This document shows, in pieces, positions 26,527 through 34,432 of a stretch of 64,000 nt of DNA (position 1 is the stretch's first letter; each line of letters starts with the position of its first letter). Where the stretch lies: NCBI GenBank assembly GCA_016125475.1, contig WGLR01000029.1, forward strand, positions 1 through 64,000, in the 5' to 3' direction. The notes beneath the pieces were generated by a model. It saw nothing but the letters and a program-made list of their open reading frames with translations, was not told where the DNA came from and ran no database searches. Made by a program: the position numbers and the translations under genes. This DNA is from Betaproteobacteria bacterium (GTDB lineage Bacteria; Pseudomonadota; Gammaproteobacteria; Burkholderiales; Ga0077523).

Positions 26527-28278
26527 CTAGTCGTGACGCTCCGGCAGTTCCACCCGCTCGACCTCGGGTCGCTCCACTTTCTCGGGTCGCTCGACCTTCT
26601 CCGGCCGCTCTATCTCGGGTCGCTCGACGGTTTCGGGTCGCTCCACCTTCTCCGGTCGCTCCACCGTCTCGGGTCGCTCGACCGTTTCGGGCCGTTCCAC
26701 TTTCTCGGGTCGCTCGACGGTTTCCGGACGCTCCACGGTTTCCGGACGCTCGATTTTCTCGGGATGTTCGATCTTCTCCGGACGTTCGACGTGCTCGGCG
26801 CGTTCCACGTGCTCCGGCATGTCGGCTTTGGGCGTTCCCGAAGGGGCGGGCCGTCCCGTTGCCGGCAACTCCCGGCGCGCGCGACGCCGCTGATCGTCGT
26901 CACCGTGACCATCGTCCTCGTCGCGATCTTCCGGTTGCTCGCGCTCGACGTCCGCGGCCTGCGTGCCGACGGACATGTCGGCCGCCTGCGACGCGTCTTC
27001 CTGATCGGCGCCGCCGGATTCCCCGGTCGACTCCGCACGGTCCTCCGCAGGCGATTCCGACTCCGTTCTGTTCGTGGCGGCAGGCGTCCCGCCACGATCC
27101 GAATGCCGCCGCCTGGCGGAACCCGGTATCGGCGGCTCGCCAGCGTCCGGCGCCTCCGGCCCGTGACGCACGAACTCCACACGCTCTGCACGGAGCCGCC
27201 CACGGTCATCGCGTGCCGTGATCACGATGCGCTGCCCCTGGCGGATGTCCCCCCGCGCCCCGCGCGCCACCACCGTGTCCGGACGCAGCCGGACTTCCTG
27301 GTTCGCGACCCGCACCCTGTCCAGATTTCTCGTCGCGACGAAACCCTCCAGCACCACGCGGTCGACCTTGCCGCCGAACAGGCGCGGCGGACGCACGGCC
27401 GCCTGGTCCGCGCGCAGGACGCCTCCCTGGAGCCGGCCCGCCACGTCGACCTGCTGATCGACCCTGAACGATCCACCGATCGTGCGTGCGAGATCGACCT
27501 TCTGGCCGTTCACGCGAATGATCGAGCCGGTCACGCGCGTGACCGTTCCGGTGAGGCGCACGCCCTCGCCGCGCGCCGCACTGCCGACTCTCGTCGCCTG
27601 GATGTCGCCATTGGGCAGTCGCAGTCCGCTGACGCGGACATTCCGGCCGGAGCCAGCCGCCCGCTGCATGAGCACGATCTGTCCCGGCGGCACGTTGATC
27701 CGCTGACCGAGCACGATCGCCCGACCGTGCACGGCGTCGACACGTTGCACGGGACCGACCACGACGTGCTCGATGTTGACCCGGCGGGCCGTCACACGGT
27801 CGCCGCGCCCGTCCGCCTCGACGGACACCACGTCGCCGATTCCGACGTCGCTCGCGTGTGCCTCGCGCCCGTCCATGCTCACCGGCGTCGAATCGTCGTA
27901 CATCACTTCGATGCCGCCGACGCAGATGGAACCGAAGCCGGTCACCACCCCGACGATGCCGGTGCCGCCGATCCCTCCTTCACCAGCTACCTGCCCCGTC
28001 CCGCCTATGCCGCCGCGATCGTGCCCCGCCCCGGACTGCGCGGCCGGCCGACCGGTCCCGCCGATGCCGCCACTCGAGGCGGACTTGCCTGTCCCGCCGA
28101 TACCACCTTCGTTCTGCGGTGCACCCGTGCCCCCGATCCCGCCTTCGCTCTGTGGCGCGCCGGTTCCGCCGATCCCTCCGTCACCCAGCTGGCCCGCGCA
28201 GGGGTTCTGCGCGGCCGCCACGGACGCCCATGCCGCGAGAACGGCGGCGAGCGCGATCCGGCGGATCACGTCACGCAT
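26527..28278 (-). CDS. exported DUF5666-domain protein with two repeat tracts
   Basis: The product has about 583 residues from the ATG at 28278 (alternative at 28284). A signal peptide is followed by six GGIGGTG units, then DUF5666-type beta domains starting GVVTGFGSICVGGIEVMYD and repeating short OB-like segments. Next is an acidic/Arg-rich low-complexity region, and finally a tail of about twelve ERPE units spaced as ERPETV/ERPEKV. The start overlaps the stop of the DUF6502 gene by 8 bp, so the two are co-translated. The glycine-rich part and the highly charged Pro-Glu rod suggest a surface or periplasmic structural protein. The function is not known. Confidence 0.75.
   Translation of the reverse strand: MRDVIRRIALAAVLAAWASVAAAQNPCAGQLGDGGIGGTGAPQSEGGIGGTGAPQNEGGIGGTGKSASSGGIGGTGRPAAQSGAGHDRGGIGGTGQVAGEGGIGGTGIVGVVTGFGSICVGGIEVMYDDSTPVSMDGREAHASDVGIGDVVSVEADGRGDRVTARRVNIEHVVVGPVQRVDAVHGRAIVLGQRINVPPGQIVLMQRAAGSGRNVRVSGLRLPNGDIQATRVGSAARGEGVRLTGTVTRVTGSIIRVNGQKVDLARTIGGSFRVDQQVDVAGRLQGGVLRADQAAVRPPRLFGGKVDRVVLEGFVATRNLDRVRVANQEVRLRPDTVVARGARGDIRQGQRIVITARDDRGRLRAERVEFVRHGPEAPDAGEPPIPGSARRRHSDRGGTPAATNRTESESPAEDRAESTGESGGADQEDASQAADMSVGTQAADVEREQPEDRDEDDGHGDDDQRRRARRELPATGRPAPSGTPKADMPEHVERAEHVERPEKIEHPEKIERPETVERPETVERPEKVERPETVERPETVERPEKVERPETVERPEIERPEKVERPEKVERPEVERVELPERHD
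26545..26810 (-). repeat. tandem 18-bp minisatellite encoding the ERPE rod
   Basis: Tandem near-identical 18-bp units (plus strand core GGTTTCGGGTCGCTC and variants) encode alternating ERPETV and ERPEKV hexapeptides. There are about twelve ERPE units, with HPE or shortened variants at the ends. Low divergence between copies predicts length variation between strains by slippage. Confidence 0.7.
27960..28190 (-). repeat. six imperfect GGIGGTG-encoding repeats
   Basis: Six copies of a unit encoding GGIGGTG with variable 5-15 residue linkers lie directly after the signal peptide of the DUF5666 protein. The motif recurs in other DUF5666 proteins, so it is probably a conserved structural element rather than a neutral expansion. 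Confidence 0.65.
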
Positions 28279-29143
28279 CCACATCGCCGGACGGATCCTC
28301 GGGCACCTGCTCGGAATAGAAGTAGATTCCGAAGTTGATCCGGTGCGTGGCCGCCTCGGAGTCGGCATCCGCTTCCGCGAGCTGGACGGCCCGGCGGTTG
28401 ACGGCCTTCAGCGCCTGCATGCCGGCCCGGGTCGCGAGCGCGGAGAGTTCGTGGGCCGACTCTGCCGTGAGCATGTTGTAGTGCACGCTGCGCTCGAGAT
28501 AGGGGGGCGACACCCCCATGACGTTGAACACGGTCGCCGCGAGGTGGTCGTGGACGTTCTGGCCGAAGTAGTAGACCTTCTCGTCGAACCCCTGGGCAGG
28601 TATGAACGCATCGACGTTGAGCACCACGCGATCCTGTTCGTCGAGGCGCGCCACGCCGAGGCGCAGCCACTCGTCGAGCACGGCCCGCGCACGGATGTCC
28701 TTGCTCACGGAAGCCACCAGCCCGTCGAACGAGAGATTCCCGCCCTGGCTCGCGAGCCGCGGCAGAGGCAGTGGTGCGCCCTCGTCGTCCAGGTACGAGG
28801 AGTCCGTGACCCAGCGCGCCACGAGCTGCGCGCCGAGCGAAACCACTGGCGGCGTCACGGCACGCGGGTCGGGCGGTGCGGCGCGAAGCCGGCGGACGTC
28901 CTTCCGGTGCACGCCCGTCAGCAGACTGATCCTGCTGTCGGTCTGGCGCTTGGTGTCGAGCTGGAACTCGCGATCGGCCACCTCCACGTAGATCTCCTTG
29001 AGCAGGTCGGAGAGCCACGGATAGGTGAGGCCGTGGGACAGCAGGAGCCGGATAAGGGGGCGGAGAACGCGACGCACGGCTCCGACCAGCTTCGCCGACG
29101 CCGCGCCGGTTGCCGCATTGGACGTAGGGTCTGGACTGTTCAT
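28271..29143 (-). CDS. DUF6502 family protein
   Basis: This is a 290-residue soluble protein. N-terminal helices (RRVLRPLIRLLLSHGLTYPW, LSDLLKEIYVEVA) and a helix-turn-helix-like segment (KRQTDSRISLLTGVHRKDVRRL) precede a conserved C-terminal domain with YFGQNVHDHLAATVFNV and HYNMLTAESAHEL. This pattern fits DUF6502, a family often found next to DUF5666 genes in betaproteobacteria. The LLTGVHRKDV segment suggests DNA binding, so it may regulate the cassette; this is inference. It overlaps the DUF5666 start. A TATAAT box lies only 8 nt before its ATG. Confidence 0.75.
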   Translation of the reverse strand: MNSPDPTSNAATGAASAKLVGAVRRVLRPLIRLLLSHGLTYPWLSDLLKEIYVEVADREFQLDTKRQTDSRISLLTGVHRKDVRRLRAAPPDPRAVTPPVVSLGAQLVARWVTDSSYLDDEGAPLPLPRLASQGGNLSFDGLVASVSKDIRARAVLDEWLRLGVARLDEQDRVVLNVDAFIPAQGFDEKVYYFGQNVHDHLAATVFNVMGVSPPYLERSVHYNMLTAESAHELSALATRAGMQALKAVNRRAVQLAEADADSEAATHRINFGIYFYSEQVPEDPSGDVDA

Positions 29144-29151
29144 TGCCCCGG

Positions 29152-29180
29152 ATTATACGTTGCGTGGGATATATGCCCAC
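29152..29180 (-). promoter_or_regulatory. promoter with inverted repeat, predicted leaderless DUF6502 transcript
   Basis: The minus strand has a perfect TATAAT at 29157-29152, 8 nt before the DUF6502 ATG, so transcription should start at or next to the ATG. GTGGG-N7-CCCAC at 29164-29180 covers the -35 position and half the spacer. The -35 hexamer itself is poor (GTGGGC), consistent with control by a factor binding the repeat. Confidence 0.5.
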
Positions 29181-29333
29181 ATTCGTGATGCAGATGCCGG
29201 CAGTGCCGGACGAATGCGCTCATCCGCGGATCGCCCCCAAGCGATCCACGTCCACCAGGCACGGGAAGTATCGGCCACGCAGCGTGGCCATACAAACCGG
29301 AGGACGGCGATCCCGGTGCGATCGCCTCGGCTC

Positions 29334-31109
29334 TCAGCGGATCCTGATGTGCAGTTCGCGCAGCTGCTTCTCGTCCACCGGGCTCGGCGCATGCGTGAGC
29401 AGGCACTGCGCCCGCTGCGTCTTCGGGAACGCGATCACGTCACGTATCGATTCCGACCCGGTCATCAGCGTGACGATGCGGTCGAGTCCGAATGCGATGC
29501 CGCCGTGCGGCGGCGCGCCGTACTGCAGCGCGTCGAGCAGGAAGCCGAACTTGAGGCGCGCTTCGTCCGCATCGATCTTGAGCGCGCGGAAGACCTTGCT
29601 CTGTACGGACTCCTGGTGGATACGCACCGAGCCGCCACCGAGTTCCCAGCCGTTCAGCACCATGTCGTACGCCTTGGCGAGGCAGGCGCCCGGATCCGTC
29701 TCGAGCAGGTTCTCGTGCCCGTCCTTCGGACTCGTGAAGGGATGGTGCATCGCCGACCAGCGCGCGTTCTCGTCGTCGTATTCGAACATCGGAAAGTCCA
29801 CGACCCAGAGCGGCTTCCACTCGCCCTCGACGAGTCCGCGCGCACGTCCGAAATCGGAATGGCCGACCTTCGCGCGCAGCGCCCCCATCGCGTCGTTCAC
29901 GACCTTGGCCTTGTCGGCCCCGAAGAAGATCAGGTCGCCATCCCGCGCGCCCGTGCGCTCGACCACGGCAGCAAGTGCGGCGTCGTGCAGGTTCTTCACG
30001 ATCGGCGACTGCAGGCCGTCACGACCCCTGGCGACCTCGTTCACCTTGATGTATGCGAGGCCCTTGGCGCCGTATATCTTCACGAACTCGGTGTAGCCGT
30101 CGATCTCTCCGCGCGTGAGTTCGCCTCCACCCGGGATCCGCAGCGCGGCGACCCGCCCGCCCGCGCTGTTCGCGGGCGACGAGAACACCTTGAAGTCGAC
30201 GTCCTTCATGACGTCCGTCACCTCTGTGAGCTCGAGCGTCACACGCATGTCCGGCTTGTCGGAGCCGAAGCGCCGGATCGCCTCCTCGAACGGCATGACC
30301 GGAAACGGGTCCGGCAGATCGACTTCCAGGGCCGTCCGGAACACGGACCGGATCATCTCCTCGAAGATGCCGCGGATCTGCGTCTCGGTGAGGAAGCTCG
30401 TCTCGCAGTCGATCTGCGTGAACTCCGGTTGACGATCGGCCCGCAGGTCCTCGTCCCGGAAGCACTTCGTGATCTGGTAGTAGCGGTCGAACCCCGCCAT
30501 CATGAGCATCTGCTTGAACAGCTGGGGGGACTGCGGCAGGGCGAAGAATTCGCCATGGTGCACGCGCGAGGGCACGAGGTAGTCACGCGCGCCTTCCGGG
30601 GTCGATTTCGTGAGCATCGGCGTCTCGATGTCGACGAAGCCCTGATCGTCGAGGTAGCGCCGCACGGCCATCGCGACCCTGTACCGCAACATGAGGTTCT
30701 TCTGCATCTGCGGCCGCCGCAGGTCGACGACCCGATGCTCGAGACGGACCGTCTCGGAGAGATTCTCGTCGTCGAGCTGGAACGGGGGCGTCAGTGCACT
30801 GTTCAGCAGTTCGATGTCCTTGGCGAGGACCTCGATCCCGCCGCTCTTCAGGTGCGGATTCGTGGTGCCGGCAAGTCGCTCGCGCACGCGCCCCTCGATA
30901 CGGACCACGAATTCGTTGCGCACACGGTCCGCGGTCTCGAATGCCTCGGGGGTGTCGGGGTCGATCACGACCTGCACGAGGCCTTCACGGTCCCGGAGGT
31001 CGATGAAGATCACGCCGCCGTGGTCACGGCGACGATGGACCCAGCCGAACAGCGTGACGGTCTGGCCGAGGTAGGACGAGTCGATGAGTCCGCAGTAGTT
31101 GGTACGCAT
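29334..31109 (-). CDS. aspS: aspartate--tRNA ligase, non-discriminating type
   Basis: This is a full-length 591-residue class II AspRS. It has an N-terminal OB anticodon domain ([20 protein letters not shown]) and motif 2 around [21 protein letters not shown]. The motif 3 region contains [15 protein letters not shown]. His30 in RRRDHGG and the RLAGTTN loop correspond to the residues that make Pseudomonas AspRS non-discriminating. It therefore probably charges both tRNA-Asp and tRNA-Asn, with GatCAB converting Asp-tRNA-Asn. It is transcribed with DUF502 and fmdB upstream (33-bp gap), as in many betaproteobacteria. Confidence 0.95.
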   Translation of the reverse strand: MRTNYCGLIDSSYLGQTVTLFGWVHRRRDHGGVIFIDLRDREGLVQVVIDPDTPEAFETADRVRNEFVVRIEGRVRERLAGTTNPHLKSGGIEVLAKDIELLNSALTPPFQLDDENLSETVRLEHRVVDLRRPQMQKNLMLRYRVAMAVRRYLDDQGFVDIETPMLTKSTPEGARDYLVPSRVHHGEFFALPQSPQLFKQMLMMAGFDRYYQITKCFRDEDLRADRQPEFTQIDCETSFLTETQIRGIFEEMIRSVFRTALEVDLPDPFPVMPFEEAIRRFGSDKPDMRVTLELTEVTDVMKDVDFKVFSSPANSAGGRVAALRIPGGGELTRGEIDGYTEFVKIYGAKGLAYIKVNEVARGRDGLQSPIVKNLHDAALAAVVERTGARDGDLIFFGADKAKVVNDAMGALRAKVGHSDFGRARGLVEGEWKPLWVVDFPMFEYDDENARWSAMHHPFTSPKDGHENLLETDPGACLAKAYDMVLNGWELGGGSVRIHQESVQSKVFRALKIDADEARLKFGFLLDALQYGAPPHGGIAFGLDRIVTLMTGSESIRDVIAFPKTQRAQCLLTHAPSPVDEKQLRELHIRIR

Positions 31110-31142
31110 GATGTTGTTGGAGTGATCAGAGGAAAAGGGGAA

Positions 31143-31784
31143 TCAGCCACGCCGGCCCGGCACGTTCACGGGCGGGGCCACCCCCATGGAAATGATGTAC
31201 TTGAGCGCCTCGTCGACGGTCATGTCGAGTTCGACGACCTCGCTGCGCGGCAGCATGACGAAGTAGCCCCCGGTCGGGTTGGGTGTGGTCGGAACGTACA
31301 CGCTCACGTAGTCGCCGGGCAGATGATTGACGACGTCCCCACCCGGGACACCCGTCAGGAACGCGACGGTCCAGACACCCGGGCGCGGCCACTGGACCAG
31401 CAGGGCCTTGCGGAACGCCTGGCCGGTCGACGAGAACAGCGGGTCGGAAACCTGCTTGACGCTGTTGTAGATGGACTTGACGACCGGTATCCGCCCGAGA
31501 AGGGATTCCCAGGCCTCGACGAACCGCTGGCCCAGCACGTTCGTGGCGAGCAGCCCGGTCACCAGCACCACGACCACCGTGAGCAGGACCCCGACGCCCG
31601 GCACGTCGAAACCGAGCCACGCGTGCGGCCGCCACTCCTCCGGCAGGAGGAGGAGGCTCTGGTCCATCGCGGCGACGATGGCGTGCAGCACCCAGAGCGT
31701 GATGCCGAGCGGCACCCAGATCAGCAGGCCTGTGATGAGATAGCGTCGCACGAAAAAAATCGAGCGGACCACACCTCGCGGCAT
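31143..31784 (-). CDS. DUF502 inner-membrane protein
   Basis: The product has 213 residues with two N-terminal membrane helices (YLITGLLIWVPLGITLWVL; VGVLLTVVVVLVTGLLATNV). A soluble domain with GRIPVVKSIYNSVKQVSD follows, and VPTTPNPTGGYFVMLP is the DUF502 hallmark. Its function is unknown. It lies between fmdB and aspS, in the conserved betaproteobacterial order, and is probably co-transcribed with both. Confidence 0.9.
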   Translation of the reverse strand: MPRGVVRSIFFVRRYLITGLLIWVPLGITLWVLHAIVAAMDQSLLLLPEEWRPHAWLGFDVPGVGVLLTVVVVLVTGLLATNVLGQRFVEAWESLLGRIPVVKSIYNSVKQVSDPLFSSTGQAFRKALLVQWPRPGVWTVAFLTGVPGGDVVNHLPGDYVSVYVPTTPNPTGGYFVMLPRSEVVELDMTVDEALKYIISMGVAPPVNVPGRRG

Positions 31785-31947
31785 GGTCCGCGCTGCACTC
31801 CATTGTCAGGCCGGCCAATCGGCCGGCCGGGTTAAGCGGAAGCCTGCCCCGGCGCCGGGATCAGGCCCGTCTCGCCCGACCGCCCCACCACGGCGGGCGA
31901 CCGGCGCGCACGCATGCTTCCCGCACGCGCCTCGCCCCCCGAATCAC

Positions 31948-32268
31948 TCAGGTACAGGCCGGGCAGGGTCCCGCCGCGCATCCGCCCCCCGAGGCGGAAG
32001 TCCCCTCGGAGCCGGACGACTTGTCCGCGCCCGACGCCTTCTCCGGGTTCGCCCCGCCCTCGTCCTTCTTCGCCGCCGGCCTGGCACCCGAATTCTTGAA
32101 ATCCGTGGCGTACCATCCGCTTCCCTTCAGCTGGAAGCCGGCAGCGGAAATGAGCTTGGTCATCGTGGACTCGCCGCACGGACAGGTCGAGATGGGAGCG
32201 TCGCTCACTTTCTGCAGATACTCCTTCTCGATACCGCACTTGTCGCAGCGATACTCGTAAATGGGCAT
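31948..32268 (-). CDS. FmdB-family zinc-ribbon protein
   Basis: The product has 106 residues from the ATG at 32268; the longer frame has no support. The N-terminal zinc ribbon MPIYEYRCDKCG is paired with TCPCGE about 20 residues later. Next is the conserved GFQLKGSGWYATDFK and a Ser/Gly/Lys-rich low-complexity tail ending in a Cys cluster (GGGCAAGPCPACT). FmdB was first linked to amide/formamide-inducible genes but is widespread as a putative regulatory protein next to aspS. A promoter -10 lies 25 nt upstream, so it heads the operon. Confidence 0.88.
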   Translation of the reverse strand: MPIYEYRCDKCGIEKEYLQKVSDAPISTCPCGESTMTKLISAAGFQLKGSGWYATDFKNSGARPAAKKDEGGANPEKASGADKSSGSEGTSASGGGCAAGPCPACT

Positions 32269-32293
32269 GATGAACCTCGAAAAATGAACCAGA

Positions 32294-32299
32294 ATTATA
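32294..32299 (-). promoter_or_regulatory. -10 box for fmdB-DUF502-aspS
   Basis: There is a perfect TATAAT on the minus strand, 25 nt before the fmdB ATG. The hexamer 17 bp upstream (GGCGTC) is a poor -35. It is placed sensibly for the operon promoter in the gap divergent with ugpQ. Confidence 0.5.
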
Positions 32300-32434
32300 C
32301 GCGCGGGCGAACCCGCGACGCCGTCTCGATGTGCCCCGCCCGGCACGCACACGGACCGGAGGCGTCGGCCGTCCGTCCGCACGCGCCGGGGCCTCCCCGG
32401 GAAATATGAACCGATCACCCCGAACACAAGACCC

Positions 32435-33205
32435 ATGCTCACCAAAACCCGCTGGCCCTATCCGCGGATCATCGCCCATCGGGGCGCCGGGGTGATGGCC
32501 CCGGAAAACACCCTCTCAGCCCTCAGAGTGGCCGCTTCCCTCGGCTTCGCGGGCGTGGAAGTCGACGCGCGACTCGCCGCATGCGGTACCGTCGTGCTGA
32601 TCCACGACGGCACGGTCGACCGCACGACGGACGCCTCCGGTGCGGTCTCGGACTTCGGCGCCGCCGAACTCGCCGCGATGGACGCAGGGGTCTGGTTCGG
32701 AAACGAATTCGCGGGGCAGCCCGTACCGACCCTGGAACAGGGGGCCGCCCTGGGGCAGCAGTTCGGACTCTGGATGAACGTCGAGATCAAGACCGACCCG
32801 GACGCCGACGCGCGGGACGCGGGCGCCGCGATCGCTGCGGAAGTCGCACGGCGCTGGGGCGCCGCGAGCCCGCCCCCGCTGCTGTCGTCGTTTTCGGAAG
32901 ATGCGCTTGCGGGCGCCCGCGTGGCGGCACCGGACCTCCCCCGCGGCCTGCTCGTCGACGCGCTGCCGCATGACTGGCTCGACCGCGCGCAGGCACTCGG
33001 ATGCAGCAGCCTGCACGTTCGCCACGACGCACTGTCCGCGGCGATCGTCACGGCGGTGCGCGAGGCCGGACTCGGCCTGCTCGCGTTCACGGTGAACGAG
33101 CCCGGCCGTGCGATCACGCTGTTCGAGTGGGGGGTCGACGCGATCGTCACCGACGAACTGCGCGAGATCCGGGCCGACTTCCTGTCGCTCTACGGCATCG
33201 GTTGA
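32435..33205 (+). CDS. ugpQ: glycerophosphodiester phosphodiesterase UgpQ
   Basis: This is a 256-residue cytoplasmic GDPD TIM barrel. It has IIAHRGAGVMAPENTLSAL at the N-terminus (catalytic HR and E), EVDARL, the second catalytic His in LIHDGTVDRTT, NVEIKTD, and the closing WGVDAIVTDE. It hydrolyses glycerophosphodiesters to glycerol-3-phosphate and alcohol, a route for recycling phospholipid head groups. It is divergent from fmdB and converges with the di-haem peroxidase gene with a 22-bp gap. Confidence 0.92.
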   Translation: MLTKTRWPYPRIIAHRGAGVMAPENTLSALRVAASLGFAGVEVDARLAACGTVVLIHDGTVDRTTDASGAVSDFGAAELAAMDAGVWFGNEFAGQPVPTLEQGAALGQQFGLWMNVEIKTDPDADARDAGAAIAAEVARRWGAASPPPLLSSFSEDALAGARVAAPDLPRGLLVDALPHDWLDRAQALGCSSLHVRHDALSAAIVTAVREAGLGLLAFTVNEPGRAITLFEWGVDAIVTDELREIRADFLSLYGIG

Positions 33206-33227
33206 ACGCGGCGCCCGGCCGCCCTGC

Positions 33228-34292
33228 TCAATCCCGGTAACCCGCGACGGGGAGCGTCGGCACCGCGGCGAAGCCACCCGGCACCTCGCCGCTCAGGGAC
33301 TCCAGAAACGCGACGATGTCGTCGACGTCCGCGGATTCGAGATCGCGGCCGAGCTGCAGCTTCGCCATGATGCGCACGGCCTCGGGCAGTGTCGCGACCG
33401 ATCCGTCGTGAAAGTACGGCGGCGTGCGCGCGACGTTCCGGAGCTGCTGCACCTTGAAGAAGAAGGCGTCGGCCTCGTCCTTCGTGTCGTGGAACCGCCC
33501 CTTGTCCCGCCCCCCGAGCAGCGCCTTCTCGGTGCTTCCGGTGAGCGTCCAGTAATCGGCGGTGAGCCCGAACTTCTGGAACATCCGTCCACCGACCACG
33601 GGCCCGCTGTGACAGCCCGCGCATCCGACGCTCATGAACTTGCCGAGACCACGCTTCGCCTCGACGCCGATCGCGGAGGAATCCCCTTCGAGGAACCGGT
33701 CGAAGGGTGCACGCGAGACGAGCGTGCGTTCGAAGGCACCGATCGCGATTCCCCAGTTCTGCGCGGTGACCGGCTCGGCATCGTCCGGAAACGCGCGGGC
33801 GAACAGGTCCCGGTAGGGCAGCGCCCGCAGCCGCGCTTCCGCGGCGGCATAGTCCGCGTTGCCGTAGGCCAGCGCGCTCGTGAGCGCCTTGACGGCCTGC
33901 TCCTCGACGCTCGCGCGATTGCCACCATAGTGCTGCGCGAACTGGAAGGCGGTGTTGAACACGGTCGGCGCGTTGCGCGGGAGGACCTTGCCGTGATTCC
34001 CGACCGAGGTCGGGAGCGCGTCCGTACCGTAGTACATGGGCTGGTGACAGTTCGCGCAGCTCTGCTTCCCGTCCGAGGACACCCGGGTCTCGAAGAAGAG
34101 CAGCCGCCCGAGCTCGACGCGCGCGGGGGTCAGGACGTGTTCGGGCGTGCTCGCGTCCGCCGGAAGCGGCGCGAACAGTATCCGCGCACGTTCCAGAAGA
34201 CTGCCGTCCGGATCGTCGGCCCGCGCACCGGGCGCGAACGACACGGCCGCAAGAACCACACCGAGCAGCGAACTCGTCAGGATTCGATTCAC
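33228..34292 (-). CDS. di-haem cytochrome c peroxidase family protein
   Basis: The product has 354 residues from the GTG at 34292, which has GGGAG 9 nt upstream; an ATG at 34376 would add an implausible leader. A signal peptide (LLGVVLAAVSFAPGARA) is followed by two c-type haem sites, CANCH (electron-accepting domain) and CAGCH, with GRLLFFETRVSSDGKQSC as the MauG/CcpA lead-in. PRNAPTVFNTAF and RTPPYFHDGS are conserved loop motifs. It is located in the periplasm. It may reduce peroxide or act as a MauG-like oxidase. It is downstream of the CbbO/NorD-like gene on the same strand, but a 140-bp gap suggests separate transcription. Confidence 0.88.
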   Translation of the reverse strand: MNRILTSSLLGVVLAAVSFAPGARADDPDGSLLERARILFAPLPADASTPEHVLTPARVELGRLLFFETRVSSDGKQSCANCHQPMYYGTDALPTSVGNHGKVLPRNAPTVFNTAFQFAQHYGGNRASVEEQAVKALTSALAYGNADYAAAEARLRALPYRDLFARAFPDDAEPVTAQNWGIAIGAFERTLVSRAPFDRFLEGDSSAIGVEAKRGLGKFMSVGCAGCHSGPVVGGRMFQKFGLTADYWTLTGSTEKALLGGRDKGRFHDTKDEADAFFFKVQQLRNVARTPPYFHDGSVATLPEAVRIMAKLQLGRDLESADVDDIVAFLESLSGEVPGGFAAVPTLPVAGYRD

Positions 34293-34432
34293 GATTCGAT
34301 CTCCCAGAGCGATGCCGGCAACGGCCGGCGGGCGATTCTTCCGTCCGGGCCGGGGACGCGGGCTCTGCGCGATCACCGGCCGCGGCGATCAGTTTCTCAC
34401 GATCCGGGTCGCCTGCGTGGATCGCCGCGGAC

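Noticed and set aside
26545-26810. CRISPR array
   Set aside because: The repeats are contiguous 18-bp coding units with no unique spacers and stay in frame with the DUF5666 protein.
25543-28338. Long plus-strand frame with repeated GSLD/RSLH motifs
   Set aside because: It is the antisense reading of the DUF5666 gene; its repeats come from the ERPE and GGIGGTG repeats on the other strand.
29025-31835. Plus-strand open frame of 936 codons opposite aspS and DUF502
   Set aside because: aspS on the minus strand has every class II motif; the plus frame is a shadow.
31832-32479. Longer ORFs around fmdB suggesting a bigger protein
   Set aside because: The zinc-ribbon start MPIYEYRC is the universal FmdB N-terminus and the upstream extension is unrelated sequence.
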